The notes under the pieces: generated by a model
The model's database searches: none
Told to the model about the DNA's origin: nothing
Seen by the model: only the letters and a program-made list of their open reading frames with translations
Shown: piece after piece, positions 50,887-59,749 of the stretch
Layout: each line of letters opens with the position of its first letter
How positions within the stretch are numbered: the first letter of the stretch is position 1
Origin: Prochlorococcus sp. AG-402-M23
Lineage (GTDB): Bacteria; Cyanobacteriota; Cyanobacteriia; PCC-6307; Cyanobiaceae
Direction of reading: 5' to 3'
DNA length: 64,000 nucleotides
Assembly (NCBI GenBank): GCA_003216575.1
Contig: QCIR01000002.1
Location: 1-64,000, forward strand
Position numbers and translations under genes: made by a program

Positions 50887-51219
50887 TTAAATTTGATCAA
50901 TACTTTCTTCCTCAACGGTTTTGAGTAATTCAATTTTTTCTTCATCTGTCATGGCCTCAAACTTTTCTCTAATTTTTTCATCAGTCAATTTTTCATAAGC
51001 CTCTCTGTATCTTTTACGTTGCTCCATAAAAGTCATATTCCCAGAAAAAACCCTTAAAAGATAAGAAGCTGTCCAAGCAAAAATAATTAAAATTAATATT
51101 GACTGTGCTGCAATACCAGCTGATATTGATTCAAATCCAAGTAACTGAAACACTTCATATCCCAAGCCTCCTAAAATAAAAACAATCAAACCTATTTGAA
51201 AAACCTGTGCTCTTGTCAA
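50887..51219 (-). CDS. DUF3007 membrane protein
   Basis: 110 residues with two membrane segments (about 7-25 and 35-55) and a charged, helical C-terminus rich in Glu and Lys. It matches the DUF3007 family of cyanobacteria and plants, placed next to ndhL in several picocyanobacterial genomes as far as I recall. The function is unknown; an association with the NDH-1 complex is possible from the position. The start is TTG at 51219, three bases after the ndhL stop. Confidence 0.75.
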   Translation of the reverse strand: MTRAQVFQIGLIVFILGGLGYEVFQLLGFESISAGIAAQSILILIIFAWTASYLLRVFSGNMTFMEQRKRYREAYEKLTDEKIREKFEAMTDEEKIELLKTVEEESIDQI

Positions 51220-51222
51220 AGT

Positions 51223-51492
51223 TTAAGACTCCTCTTTTCCATTCATTCTTAAATTAATAAACGGTGCAAACAAAACCATTCCAGGAAAGAAAAGAAACAC
51301 AAGTCCATATATAAAAAGGCGTTCAAACTTTCCCATAACATTCCAACGATTATTCATCCAATAAAAAAGAAATAAAGGAACTACCAATAAATACATCCCC
51401 CCCAATACCGCATAAGCAGATAATATAAATATCGAATTAACAGTTCCTGTTAATCCAAAAGGGATTAAACACACAATCGAGATACAAAACAT
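51223..51492 (-). CDS. ndhL: NAD(P)H-quinone oxidoreductase subunit L
   Basis: 89 residues from ATG 51492 (or 90 from ATG 51495). Two membrane segments flank the conserved [21 protein letters not shown], followed by [16 protein letters not shown], diagnostic of NdhL, a small thylakoid NDH-1 subunit needed for CO2 uptake and cyclic flow. A longer open frame upstream translates tRNA-Leu and is not protein. The first start codon overlaps the tRNA discriminator base, so the mRNA leader after tRNA processing would be two bases or less. Confidence 0.88.
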   Translation of the reverse strand: MFCISIVCLIPFGLTGTVNSIFILSAYAVLGGMYLLVVPLFLFYWMNNRWNVMGKFERLFIYGLVFLFFPGMVLFAPFINLRMNGKEES

Positions 51493-51494
51493 CA

Positions 51495-51581
51495 TGGGAG
51501 TGGGGGGACTTGAACCCCCACGGCCAAAAAGCGGCCAACAGATTTTAAGTCTGGTGCGTCTACCAATTCCGCCACACTCCC
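51495..51581 (-). tRNA. trnL: tRNA-Leu(UAA)
   Basis: 87 bases with all cloverleaf parts: acceptor GGGAGTG/CACTCCC with discriminator A, D-arm with GGAATTGGTAGAC, anticodon loop CTTAAAA giving UAA, a long class II variable arm with GGCC/GGCC, and T-arm GGGGG-TTCAAGT-CCCCC. No CCA is encoded. The anticodon loop is uninterrupted, so the group I intron found in this tRNA in many cyanobacteria is absent. ndhL starts at its 3' end. Confidence 0.95.
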
Positions 51582-51608
51582 CAGTGATAGCAAGGGTTAT
51601 CACAATGC

Positions 51609-51624
51609 TAGAGTTTCAACTCTA
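51609..51624. repeat. 16-bp near-palindrome upstream of tRNA-Leu
   Basis: TAGAGTT-TC-AACTCTA, two 7-bp arms around a 2-bp centre, 28 bases upstream of the tRNA 5' end; another TAGAGTT occurs near 51681. A 2-base loop is too tight for a good hairpin, so a protein-binding site for control of the tRNA-ndhL transcript is more likely than a terminator. Confidence 0.4.
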
Positions 51625-51722
51625 AGCCATTTACATATTAGCGTAAACGTATGTGCTTAAATCAGTACTCTTAAGAATATCTAGAGTTAAATAATTAATG
51701 GAGGAATCATTTACCAATCTGA

Positions 51723-52787
51723 CTAAACATCCCTTATTGCCCAGCCAAGAGTTTCTCCTGAATGAAATGGTTTTACAAAATCATTGGGATCACCATCTAA
51801 TCCAACGTCAATCATTTGAGGTACGGAAATATCTTTTTTAACTAAAGTTATTCTCTCTGTGTTTAAAGGTAATCCATAGAAAGTTGCACCATTAATACTT
51901 GCAAAAGCTTCAAACCTTTTTAGGGCATTTTCTTCTTCAAAAACTTTTAAATAGCTTTCTAAAGCGAAAGGGGCATTAAAGATCCCTGCACATCCACATG
52001 AGCTTTCCTTAAACCTACGAGTATGAGGTGCTGAATCAGTTCCAAGGAAAAAGCGAGGTTTACCACTAGTAGCCGCTTGTCTTAGGGCAATACGATGAAT
52101 TTCCCGTTTAGCTGTGGGTAAGCAATAAAAATCACTCCTTAACCCACCATTGAACATTGCATTTCGATTGATATGTAGATGATGGGGGGTGATCGTAGCT
52201 GCTATATCAAACTCACTGTTTTCTACAAAGTCAATTGCATCTATGGTCGTGATGTGTTCTAAAACCACTTTAAGTGATGAAAATCTTCGTAATAATGGTT
52301 CAAGATGACGCTCAATAAAAACAGCTTCTCTATCAAACACATCAACATTGAAATCTGTCACTTCTCCATGAATCAATAATGGCATACCAATTCTTTCCAT
52401 CGTCTCAAACAAATTGTCGATTTTACTTATATCTGTAACCCCATAAGAGGAATTAGTTGTCACGTTGGCGGGATAGAGCTTTGCCCCATGGAAGACACCT
52501 TCTCTAAATCCTCTATCTAAGACCTCTGGAGGCATATCATCAGTAAGATATGCTGTCATTAATGGGGTAAATGAGCCCCCTTCAGGGATAGACTGGATAA
52601 TTCTTTTTTTATACTCTTGCGCTTGACTTAAAGTAGTTATTGGCGGATCAAGATTAGGCATGATAATTGCGCGGCAAAATACATCTGCTGTATGACTTAA
52701 AACACCTTTAAGAATCTTTCCATCTCTCAAATGCACATGCCAGTCATCCGGCTTTAATAATGAGATTTGATTAATAGAAGCAATCAC
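51723..52787 (-). CDS. pyrC: Dihydroorotase
   Basis: 354 residues of the type II (E. coli PyrC-like) dihydroorotase, closing carbamoyl-aspartate to dihydroorotate in pyrimidine synthesis. The metal ligands are in DDWHVHLRDG, the carboxylated lysine in GAKLYPANVTTNS, then LLIHGEVTD and LEHITT, and FLGTDSAPH has the catalytic Asp. The start is GTG at 52787. It diverges from the antiporter gene across 148 AT-rich bases that hold no gene. Confidence 0.96.
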   Translation of the reverse strand: MIASINQISLLKPDDWHVHLRDGKILKGVLSHTADVFCRAIIMPNLDPPITTLSQAQEYKKRIIQSIPEGGSFTPLMTAYLTDDMPPEVLDRGFREGVFHGAKLYPANVTTNSSYGVTDISKIDNLFETMERIGMPLLIHGEVTDFNVDVFDREAVFIERHLEPLLRRFSSLKVVLEHITTIDAIDFVENSEFDIAATITPHHLHINRNAMFNGGLRSDFYCLPTAKREIHRIALRQAATSGKPRFFLGTDSAPHTRRFKESSCGCAGIFNAPFALESYLKVFEEENALKRFEAFASINGATFYGLPLNTERITLVKKDISVPQMIDVGLDGDPNDFVKPFHSGETLGWAIRDV

Positions 52788-52935
52788 AGGATTAAAGCTT
52801 TTTCAATATATATCTTATGCAACCTTGATCTATAAGTCTCCAAGTATCAATAAAGGGCTAAGATATTAGGATAATACCAAATGGAAATAATATTAATTTA
52901 TTCACTAATTTAGTTTCTCAATAACTCACTCAATT

Positions 52936-54030
52936 ATGTCATCAATATTATTGTCATTTTTAGAGCTTATTACTGGGATACTTTTACTTTTTAGTGGTGG
53001 GGAGTTCTTTATTCAAGGGTCTGTAGCTTTAGCCCTAATCCTTGGGATCCCTCAACTAGTTATTGGTTTAACAATAGTATCTCTCGGAACAAGCGCACCT
53101 GAACTATTTGTGAGTGTTAACTCGTCCCTCTCTGGGTCAGATAGTCTGGCTTTAAGCAACATTGTTGGCAGCAATATTTTCAATGTGATGGTAGTTCTCG
53201 GAGGAAGTGCACTCCTACGACCTTTAAGAGTTGAAAGTCGTCTTGTAAGGAGAGACATTCCTCTTCTTTTGGCAGTATCAACTGCCGTTTGGGGGATGGC
53301 CGCTTCAGAGCTAATAACTTGGCAATTTGGAGTAGCTTTGATAGTTGCGCTAACAATAAATACCACTTGGGAAATTCGCACGGCGAGAGAGGAACCTCAA
53401 AAAACACAAGAAGCAGAGCCAGAAATCAATCTAGAAACAGACTCCACAAGTTTATTAAATGCAGGCGTCAAATTATTAGGTGGTATTTTCTTGCTTACTC
53501 TTGGATCACGACTATTAATAGAAGGCGCATCTACAATTGCAGGATTATTAGGGGTAAGTGAAGCTATAATTGGATTAACGATAGTATCCCTGGGGACCTC
53601 TTTACCTGAGCTAATCACGTCATTAGTTGCCGCTATTCGTGGTCAAACCGATCTAGCAATAGGCAACGTAATTGGAAGTTGTTTATTAAATCAGTTACTA
53701 GTTTTAGGTAGCTGTTCTGTATTATCTGGAAGTAGTGGTTTAGTTGTTGAGAATTTACTAATAAATAAGGATATTCCTATCATGGTAATTACTACACTTG
53801 CTTGCATGCCAATTTTTTGGACAAAAGGAATAATAAGTAGAGGAGAAGGCGGCGTTTTATTAGGGTTATATATGCTTTACATCGCAGACAAAATAATACC
53901 TCTCACTCTCCCAACTTTACATTCATCATTCAAAGAATTAGTTTTTATAGCAATAACATTATCAATAATAATAATTATATACAAGACAATTGCTTACTGG
54001 TTAAGGCTAAGAAGAAATTCTAATAATTAA
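52936..54030 (+). CDS. CaCA-family calcium/sodium antiporter (YrbG-like)
   Basis: 364 residues with about ten membrane segments built from two homologous halves. Each half holds an alpha-repeat: VSLGTSAPEL with NIVGSNIFNVMVVLGG in the first, and VSLGTSLPEL with NVIGSCLLNQLLVLG in the second. A charged cytoplasmic loop (about 150-175) joins them. The protein probably exchanges Na+ or H+ for Ca2+ at the plasma membrane. ATG start; it converges on gor with 14 bases between stops. Confidence 0.9.
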   Translation: MSSILLSFLELITGILLLFSGGEFFIQGSVALALILGIPQLVIGLTIVSLGTSAPELFVSVNSSLSGSDSLALSNIVGSNIFNVMVVLGGSALLRPLRVESRLVRRDIPLLLAVSTAVWGMAASELITWQFGVALIVALTINTTWEIRTAREEPQKTQEAEPEINLETDSTSLLNAGVKLLGGIFLLTLGSRLLIEGASTIAGLLGVSEAIIGLTIVSLGTSLPELITSLVAAIRGQTDLAIGNVIGSCLLNQLLVLGSCSVLSGSSGLVVENLLINKDIPIMVITTLACMPIFWTKGIISRGEGGVLLGLYMLYIADKIIPLTLPTLHSSFKELVFIAITLSIIIIIYKTIAYWLRLRRNSNN

Positions 54031-54044
54031 TACCTTTATATAAA

Positions 54045-55406
54045 TCATCTCATTGTCACGAATTCCTCGGCTATTGTTGGATGCAATGCCATTGTATTAT
54101 CGAAATCAGATTTCTTGGCTTCTAGTATTAGTGAGATTGATGCCATCTGAATAATTTCAGATGCATTATCTCCAATCATATGACATCCCAAAACTTTATT
54201 ATTATTTTTATCAACTATTAACTTTAAAATACATTTAGAGCCAGTCTTTGTTAATGATTTAGATAAGGGCCTAAATATTGATTTATATACTTTAATGTTA
54301 TCTTTACCAATCGATTGAATAGCCTTCTCTTCTGTTATACCCACAGAGGCTATTTCAGGCTGACTAAATACAGCATAAGGAATAAAGTCATAGTTAACCT
54401 TACGATCTAATTCGCCATAATTTCTATCAGCAAACTTTCTACCCTCATCAATTGCTACAGGGGTCAAATTGATCCTATCAGTTACATCTCCAATAGCAAA
54501 GATATTAGAAATATTTGTTTTACTTTCACTATCAACTTTAATTTTATTTTCAAGAATTTCTATACCAGCTTGTTCTAATTTTAACCCCTCTAAAAATGGC
54601 TCTCTACCAGTAGCAAAAAGCAATCCATTAGAGACAAACTTTTTAGCTGAATTTGTTTTTATAATTAAAGATCCAGGAGTTCCTTTTACTGAAGAAATAT
54701 TCTCACCAAAGTTTATATTAATACCTTTGTTCTTCATTGTCTCAGTTAAGGCTGAAGAAAGTTCAAAGTCAAACCCTCTCAAAATCCGATCACCTCTCAC
54801 TAATTGAGTAACCTCAACACCCAACCCCTGCAATATGCATGCAAATTCGCAAGCTATATAGCCTGCACCAACAATTGTAATTTTATTCGGAAAGCTTTTA
54901 AGAAGAAACATATCATCACTTGTCCAACCTAACGATGCTCCCTCGATACTGGGTTTTTTAGGTCTAGCACCCACTGCAATCAAAATTTTCTCTCCATAAA
55001 GTTCATTTAAAGTCTCTCCATTTATTCTATTTTTAATTGCAATACAATTTGAATTTCTAAACTCACCCCAACCTTTAAAAAGCTCAACATTAGCCTTATT
55101 TAAAAAATTCTCATGTAATTCATTCAGCCTTTGCACTTCCTTTCTGACATTAGCTAATAAGATCTCAGACTTGATCTTTAAATTATCAAAACCAAAACCA
55201 TAAGTTGGTGCAGAGAAAAAGCTCTCTGAGAGGGAAGAAGCGCAAACTAATAATTTTTTAGGGACACAACCTCTTATTACACATGTTCCTCCAACAAGAT
55301 CACCCTCGACGATCGCTACAGATGCTCCATAAGTAGCTGCTTTCTTTGCCGCAGCCAATCCACCGGATCCTGCCCCAATGACAATTAAATCAAAAGACTT
55401 TTTCAA
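54045..55406 (-). CDS. gor: Glutathione reductase
   Basis: 453-residue flavoprotein disulfide reductase. The FAD-binding motif is VIGAGSGGLAAAKKAA (9-24), the redox disulfide C42/C47 is in GGTCVIRGCVPKKLL, the NADPH-binding motif is VGAGYIACEFACIL, FAIGDV is the second FAD contact, and the C-terminal HPTIAEEF has the catalytic His-Glu of the partner subunit. Without the KxxK-type features I cannot be fully sure that NADPH rather than NADH is used. TTG start at 55406, divergent by 41 bases from the GST-like gene. Confidence 0.93.
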   Translation of the reverse strand: MKKSFDLIVIGAGSGGLAAAKKAATYGASVAIVEGDLVGGTCVIRGCVPKKLLVCASSLSESFFSAPTYGFGFDNLKIKSEILLANVRKEVQRLNELHENFLNKANVELFKGWGEFRNSNCIAIKNRINGETLNELYGEKILIAVGARPKKPSIEGASLGWTSDDMFLLKSFPNKITIVGAGYIACEFACILQGLGVEVTQLVRGDRILRGFDFELSSALTETMKNKGININFGENISSVKGTPGSLIIKTNSAKKFVSNGLLFATGREPFLEGLKLEQAGIEILENKIKVDSESKTNISNIFAIGDVTDRINLTPVAIDEGRKFADRNYGELDRKVNYDFIPYAVFSQPEIASVGITEEKAIQSIGKDNIKVYKSIFRPLSKSLTKTGSKCILKLIVDKNNNKVLGCHMIGDNASEIIQMASISLILEAKKSDFDNTMALHPTIAEEFVTMR

Positions 55407-55447
55407 TTTTTCAACCTAGTATTATTTCCCTATTCTCGTAGAAATAA

Positions 55448-56680
55448 ATGAATCCAACCAAAAATGCACTGAATTGGGAAGAATTAGCAATATATGCCGC
55501 TGATCCAGCTGATCGAATAAATGGGTTAAACAACCCATATTCCTCGCTTCGTCTTTTTAATAAAAGTGAGTCCGAGGTACTTGTTACTCTTTACAGAGAT
55601 AATCATGCTTGGTGTCCCTATTGCCAAAAAGTTTGGATTTGGTTAGAGCTTAAAAAAATTCCGTACCGGATTAAAAAAGTCACAATGCGTTGCTATGGAG
55701 ACAAGGAAAAATGGTATTTAAGAAAAGTAGCCTCAGGAATGCTCCCAGCAATAGAAATTGAAAATCATGTAATCACAGAAAGCGATGAGATTCTATTAGT
55801 TTTAGAACAAATTTATGGTCCTTTAGGCCAATCTCTAAATGAAAAAAAGGTCTTAGGGCATAGGAGACTTGAAAGAGAATTATTTTCATCATGGTGTAAT
55901 TGGTTGTGTCGTAATGCTCTTTTCCAAGCCCAAGAAGAACAAAAGAAAGAGAATTTTAAAAATGTTGCAAAGAAATTTGAAAAAGAACTACAAAAAAATG
56001 CTTCAGGATGGCTCACACCAATCTCAACAGAAATTGGTGTGAAGCCTGGATCAGCAGATGTCATTTTCATTCCATATGTTGAAAGAATGAATGCATCATT
56101 GGCTTACTACAAAGGATATTCATTGAGAGAAGAGCACCCTATTATAGATACATGGCTTAAAAATCTAGAAAAACTTGATGAATATAGAGGGACTCAAGGA
56201 GATTTTCATACTCATGCTCATGATTTACCTCCTCAAATGGGAGGTTGCTTTACTTATTCTAATAAAAACCAACAATTATTTGCCCAAGAAATTGATATAG
56301 GTTCTGGACTAGGGCAATTAGAACTAGTAGATTACAAAGTTGATGAAAAATATTTTGAGGCACTAGCTTTAGAGAGGGTTATCAAACATAAAGACAGAAT
56401 CATTGCTGTAAGCCCAATGAAAAACAACTTATTTGATCAGCCATTGAGAGCAGCATTAACTTCTATGATTTCAAAAAAAGATTGCCGTCCAGAGAAGAAT
56501 AGTGCCTCTGCATTACGTTACCTCAGAGATAGAATTTCAGTTCCAAGAGATATGCCTTTATTATCCGGAAGATTATTTAGACAAGCTCTTGAACGTACAG
56601 CAAATATTGATGGTAATGATCTAGCTCCTGAAATACCTACACGAAATAGGTTAGACCAAAATCCTATACATTTTAATTAA
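55448..56680 (+). CDS. Glutathione S-transferase-like protein with extended C-terminus
   Basis: 410 residues. The N-terminal thioredoxin-fold domain (about 45-120) has a CPYC motif at 56-59 (WCPYCQKVWIWLE), GMLPAIEIE with the cis-proline, and TESDEILLVLE, as in omega/glutaredoxin-like GSTs. The all-helical GST domain follows to about 250. The last 160 residues, from DLPPQMGGCF on, are a separate region I cannot assign. A CPYC active site favours thiol-disulfide or deglutathionylation chemistry over conjugation (inference). It shares a 41-base divergent promoter gap with gor. Confidence 0.8.
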   Translation: MNPTKNALNWEELAIYAADPADRINGLNNPYSSLRLFNKSESEVLVTLYRDNHAWCPYCQKVWIWLELKKIPYRIKKVTMRCYGDKEKWYLRKVASGMLPAIEIENHVITESDEILLVLEQIYGPLGQSLNEKKVLGHRRLERELFSSWCNWLCRNALFQAQEEQKKENFKNVAKKFEKELQKNASGWLTPISTEIGVKPGSADVIFIPYVERMNASLAYYKGYSLREEHPIIDTWLKNLEKLDEYRGTQGDFHTHAHDLPPQMGGCFTYSNKNQQLFAQEIDIGSGLGQLELVDYKVDEKYFEALALERVIKHKDRIIAVSPMKNNLFDQPLRAALTSMISKKDCRPEKNSASALRYLRDRISVPRDMPLLSGRLFRQALERTANIDGNDLAPEIPTRNRLDQNPIHFN

Positions 56681-56715
56681 AAAATCTAAAATCCTCTCGC
56701 TATCAAATCTTAAAT

Positions 56716-58116
56716 TTAACGACGTTTTCGTGAATCGATTTGAAGAAGATCTTTTACTTTTTGAACTTGACTTGCCAATTGTGGCTCACTTGATAGTTTC
56801 TTTTCAACTTGTTCAATAGCGTACATAACTGTTGTATGATCTTTCCCCCCAAAAGATTCTCCAATACGAGGAAGGCTTAAATCAGTACCATGACGCATTA
56901 GATACATACCAACCTGTCTCGCCTGACTAACAGGCCTACGTCTACTTGCACTGCGCATTTCTTCCTCAGTAACACCAAAAACCTCAGCCACCTTTTCCAT
57001 CACTTGTTTTGGTGTAACTTCAACTCCTTGTCCAGTAGGATCAAGCATAGGTGCAACTGATTCAACAGTCATTGGTAATCCAGTGATAGAAGCAAATGCA
57101 ACAGCTCGAGTAAACGCTCCCTCTAACTCTCTTATGTTTGAGGTGAATCTTCCAGCTATGAACTGAATCAAATCCCTTGGCAGACGCATCCTTTCATGCT
57201 CAGCTTTTTTTTGTAATATGGCCATTCTCGTCTCCAAATCAGGAGCTTGTATATCTGCGATTAGTCCCATTGAGAATCTTGAAATCAATCGCTCTTGTAA
57301 ACGAGGTATCTGACTTGGAGGCCTATCACTTGTGAGAACAATTTGCCTACCGGCCTCATGCAAAGCATTAAAAGTATGAAAAAATTCCTCCTGTGTATAC
57401 TCTTTCCCCTCTATAAATTGAATGTCGTCAACCAATATCAAGTCAGCTTCTCTATACCTATTTCGAAAAGCTTGCATTCCATCTTTTCTAATTGCGACAA
57501 TTAAATCATTGGTAAAAGTCTCAGTCGAAACATATGCAACCTTTGCTTCTGGATCAATTTCTAATCTATAATGACCAATAGATTGCATGAGATGAGTCTT
57601 ACCAAGACCTACCCCTCCGCAAATAAATAATGGATTAAACTCTCGACCAGGAGACTCGGCTACAGCCATTGCTGCAGCATGAGCCATACGACTATTCGGA
57701 CCCACAACAAATCTATTAAAATTGTATCGAAGATTTAAACTCGGTAAGAATTTTTTTATTGGGGTTTGCTTAGATTTAACACCTTCTGAATTATCTCTAG
57801 AGGCAAAAGAATTATTCTGATCTACATTTGATAAAGTTTTTTTCTTGTTGTTTTTGTTTAATGAAAATTCTTTTTTAACTTTTATCTGAACTTTTACTTG
57901 ATCACCAAAGATCTCTGAAGCAATTTCTTCAATTGTCTGAGAATAATTTTTTCTTAACCAGTCACTTGAAAAACTATTTGGAGCAAGCAAAATCAAGCAA
58001 CCATCTTTGAAATCAAAGAATTCAGCCGGGCGTATCCATGTTTCATATGAAGGCTTGCTTAAATTCTTTTGCAGTAATTGCTGAACCTTCGTCCATAGTT
58101 CATTCCGAGTTGGCAC
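56716..58116 (-). CDS. dnaA: Chromosomal replication initiator DnaA
   Basis: 466 residues with all four domains: domain I (1-80), a short basic linker (about 81-120), the AAA+ domain with Walker [10 protein letters not shown] (167-175), Walker [10 protein letters not shown] and sensor motifs, and the DNA-binding domain IV with the signature [17 protein letters not shown] start at 58116. No dnaN follows and no cluster of DnaA boxes (TTATCCACA type) is seen in the 226-base upstream gap, so this is not an obvious oriC. Confidence 0.96.
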   Translation of the reverse strand: MPTRNELWTKVQQLLQKNLSKPSYETWIRPAEFFDFKDGCLILLAPNSFSSDWLRKNYSQTIEEIASEIFGDQVKVQIKVKKEFSLNKNNKKKTLSNVDQNNSFASRDNSEGVKSKQTPIKKFLPSLNLRYNFNRFVVGPNSRMAHAAAMAVAESPGREFNPLFICGGVGLGKTHLMQSIGHYRLEIDPEAKVAYVSTETFTNDLIVAIRKDGMQAFRNRYREADLILVDDIQFIEGKEYTQEEFFHTFNALHEAGRQIVLTSDRPPSQIPRLQERLISRFSMGLIADIQAPDLETRMAILQKKAEHERMRLPRDLIQFIAGRFTSNIRELEGAFTRAVAFASITGLPMTVESVAPMLDPTGQGVEVTPKQVMEKVAEVFGVTEEEMRSASRRRPVSQARQVGMYLMRHGTDLSLPRIGESFGGKDHTTVMYAIEQVEKKLSSEPQLASQVQKVKDLLQIDSRKRR

Positions 58117-58342
58117 CGCCTTTACCTAATGGAATATGAATCTAGGCAGAAAAATCAAATTGGTCATTATTTAATAAGGGAATCCAGTTGTAAAAATTGA
58201 ATCGTTACAGCAAAAGAGGTAATTACACCTTTGGTTTGGGAAATAAAAGCACCTATATATTGATTTATACAGAACAAAACTTAATCCAATACAACTAAAA
58301 GTAACATAGACTTTATAAAATAAAAAGAACCAGACATTAATA

Positions 58343-59077
58343 ATGATTGATCTGGGAAAGCATAAAACATTAAAAACAGAAAAATTCAAAGCAAACAAAA
58401 AAGCGACTATAGTTTTAATGACAAAATGGCACTCAATCTATAGATGTAAAAGTCGTCTATCGAAAGATATAGGGGCACTTAAAGCAGCAAAGATACAAGA
58501 GAGACTAACTAACAATACGATTAAAGTAGTCAAAAGAATTCAAGAACAAGGTCTCGCAGATATAAAAGTTGCCATAGATGGAATTGGAATTAAAGCAGCA
58601 AAAAGATGGGCAATTTCAAATCAAATTAAAACTGTCACAATTCAAGGGCCTGGCAATCTAGGGACTAAAATGAAAAGACAATTTTTAAAGGCTCATAGCA
58701 AAAGAACTAATTATTACCAAATTCCTAATCCGATACTGCTAATTGGAACAGATTTGCCGACAATCTCTCATGTGGACTTAATTAAGGCGATACAAATACT
58801 AGATCACAAAGAAATGGTTTTAGGTCCTTCAACAGATGGAGGCTACTGGCTTATAGGATTATCAAATAAAATTTTGAACCCTCTATGTATCTGGCCATTT
58901 TCTGGTATAAATTGGGGTACCAATCAAGTCCTTCAAAAAACGATTCGATTGGCCACCTTAAATCAAATAAATTATCAATTACTTCAAACAAAAAATGATG
59001 TAGATAATATTATAGATTTATCACCATGGATAGATTTCAAAAGCTTCCGACTCTCAGTATCGTCATACCAACTTTAA
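58343..59077 (+). CDS. DUF2064 / TIGR04282-type transferase
   Basis: 244 residues resembling the rSAM/selenodomain-associated transferase 1 family (GT-A nucleotide-sugar fold). Visible are the CKSRLSKDIG segment near the N-terminus, PILLIGTDLPTI with the metal-binding Asp, and VLGPSTDGGYWLIGL. Family members occur with arsenosugar or selenium-linked genes; its reaction is not established. A 24-residue basic leader precedes the core. The 3' end overlaps the next gene by 52 bases in another frame. Confidence 0.78.
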   Translation: MIDLGKHKTLKTEKFKANKKATIVLMTKWHSIYRCKSRLSKDIGALKAAKIQERLTNNTIKVVKRIQEQGLADIKVAIDGIGIKAAKRWAISNQIKTVTIQGPGNLGTKMKRQFLKAHSKRTNYYQIPNPILLIGTDLPTISHVDLIKAIQILDHKEMVLGPSTDGGYWLIGLSNKILNPLCIWPFSGINWGTNQVLQKTIRLATLNQINYQLLQTKNDVDNIIDLSPWIDFKSFRLSVSSYQL

Positions 59078-59727
59078 ATGAAGCAAGTCATCTCCCCCTT
59101 CTATTATCAGATTTAAATGTATGGCCATTTGATTTTGAAATAACTATTGTTGATGGTGGTAGTAGAGATTTAACTACTTCGATAGCACAAATACAAGGAG
59201 TAAATACTATAAAAGCCCTCAAGCCGAATAGAGGTTATCAATTAAGAATTGGAGCTTCAAGTTCAAAAGGAGATTGGCTTTTATTTCTTCATGCTGATAG
59301 TAGATTAAGGGCTAACTGGGTTAAAAGTATACTTAAAATAATAACAACTAAAAGTTCAGAAAAAGCTGCATGGTATTTTGACTTTAAAATAAAAAAAAAT
59401 AATCTAGAATTTCGAATTTTAGAGATATTTGTTGCCTTAAGGAGTTATTTTTTTCAAAAACCATATGGTGATCAAGGCTTACTAATCCATAAAAATCTTT
59501 ATCACCATTTAGGTGGATTTAATTCAATAAAAATAATGGAAGATCTAGATTTAATAACGAGGCTAACTAAAACAAACAAAGTCAAGAGAATTAAGGAAAG
59601 TATCTATACTGATGATATAAAATGGCGGAACTCAAATATATTTAAACGTGGAATTAAAAATGCAGTATTAAGAAGAAAATGGAGACAGGGTTATGATATA
59701 GATAAATTGTCAAAAGAATATAATTAA
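59026..59727 (+). CDS. TIGR04283-type family 2 glycosyltransferase
   Basis: 233 residues of GT family 2, with the opening LSIVIPTLNEASHLP (10-24), EITIVDGGSRD, the NRGYQLRIGA segment, the metal-binding LFLHADSRL, and GGFNSIKIMEDLDL (catalytic base region). It matches the arsenosugar-type rSAM/selenodomain-associated transferase 2 family. Reading starts at ATG 59026 inside the previous gene; the conserved core starts nine residues later, so the overlap is real. The radical SAM partner is not in the window. Confidence 0.82.
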   Translation: MDRFQKLPTLSIVIPTLNEASHLPLLLSDLNVWPFDFEITIVDGGSRDLTTSIAQIQGVNTIKALKPNRGYQLRIGASSSKGDWLLFLHADSRLRANWVKSILKIITTKSSEKAAWYFDFKIKKNNLEFRILEIFVALRSYFFQKPYGDQGLLIHKNLYHHLGGFNSIKIMEDLDLITRLTKTNKVKRIKESIYTDDIKWRNSNIFKRGIKNAVLRRKWRQGYDIDKLSKEYN

Positions 59728-59749
59728 AAAATTTAAAAACATTAATTAA

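Noticed and set aside
51223-51603. A 126-residue frame that extends ndhL upstream
   Set aside because: Its first 36 or so residues are the translation of tRNA-Leu and cannot be protein; the real ndhL starts at 51492 or 51495.
58117-58342. Replication origin next to dnaA
   Set aside because: No cluster of DnaA boxes and no dnaN neighbour; only AT-rich sequence is seen.
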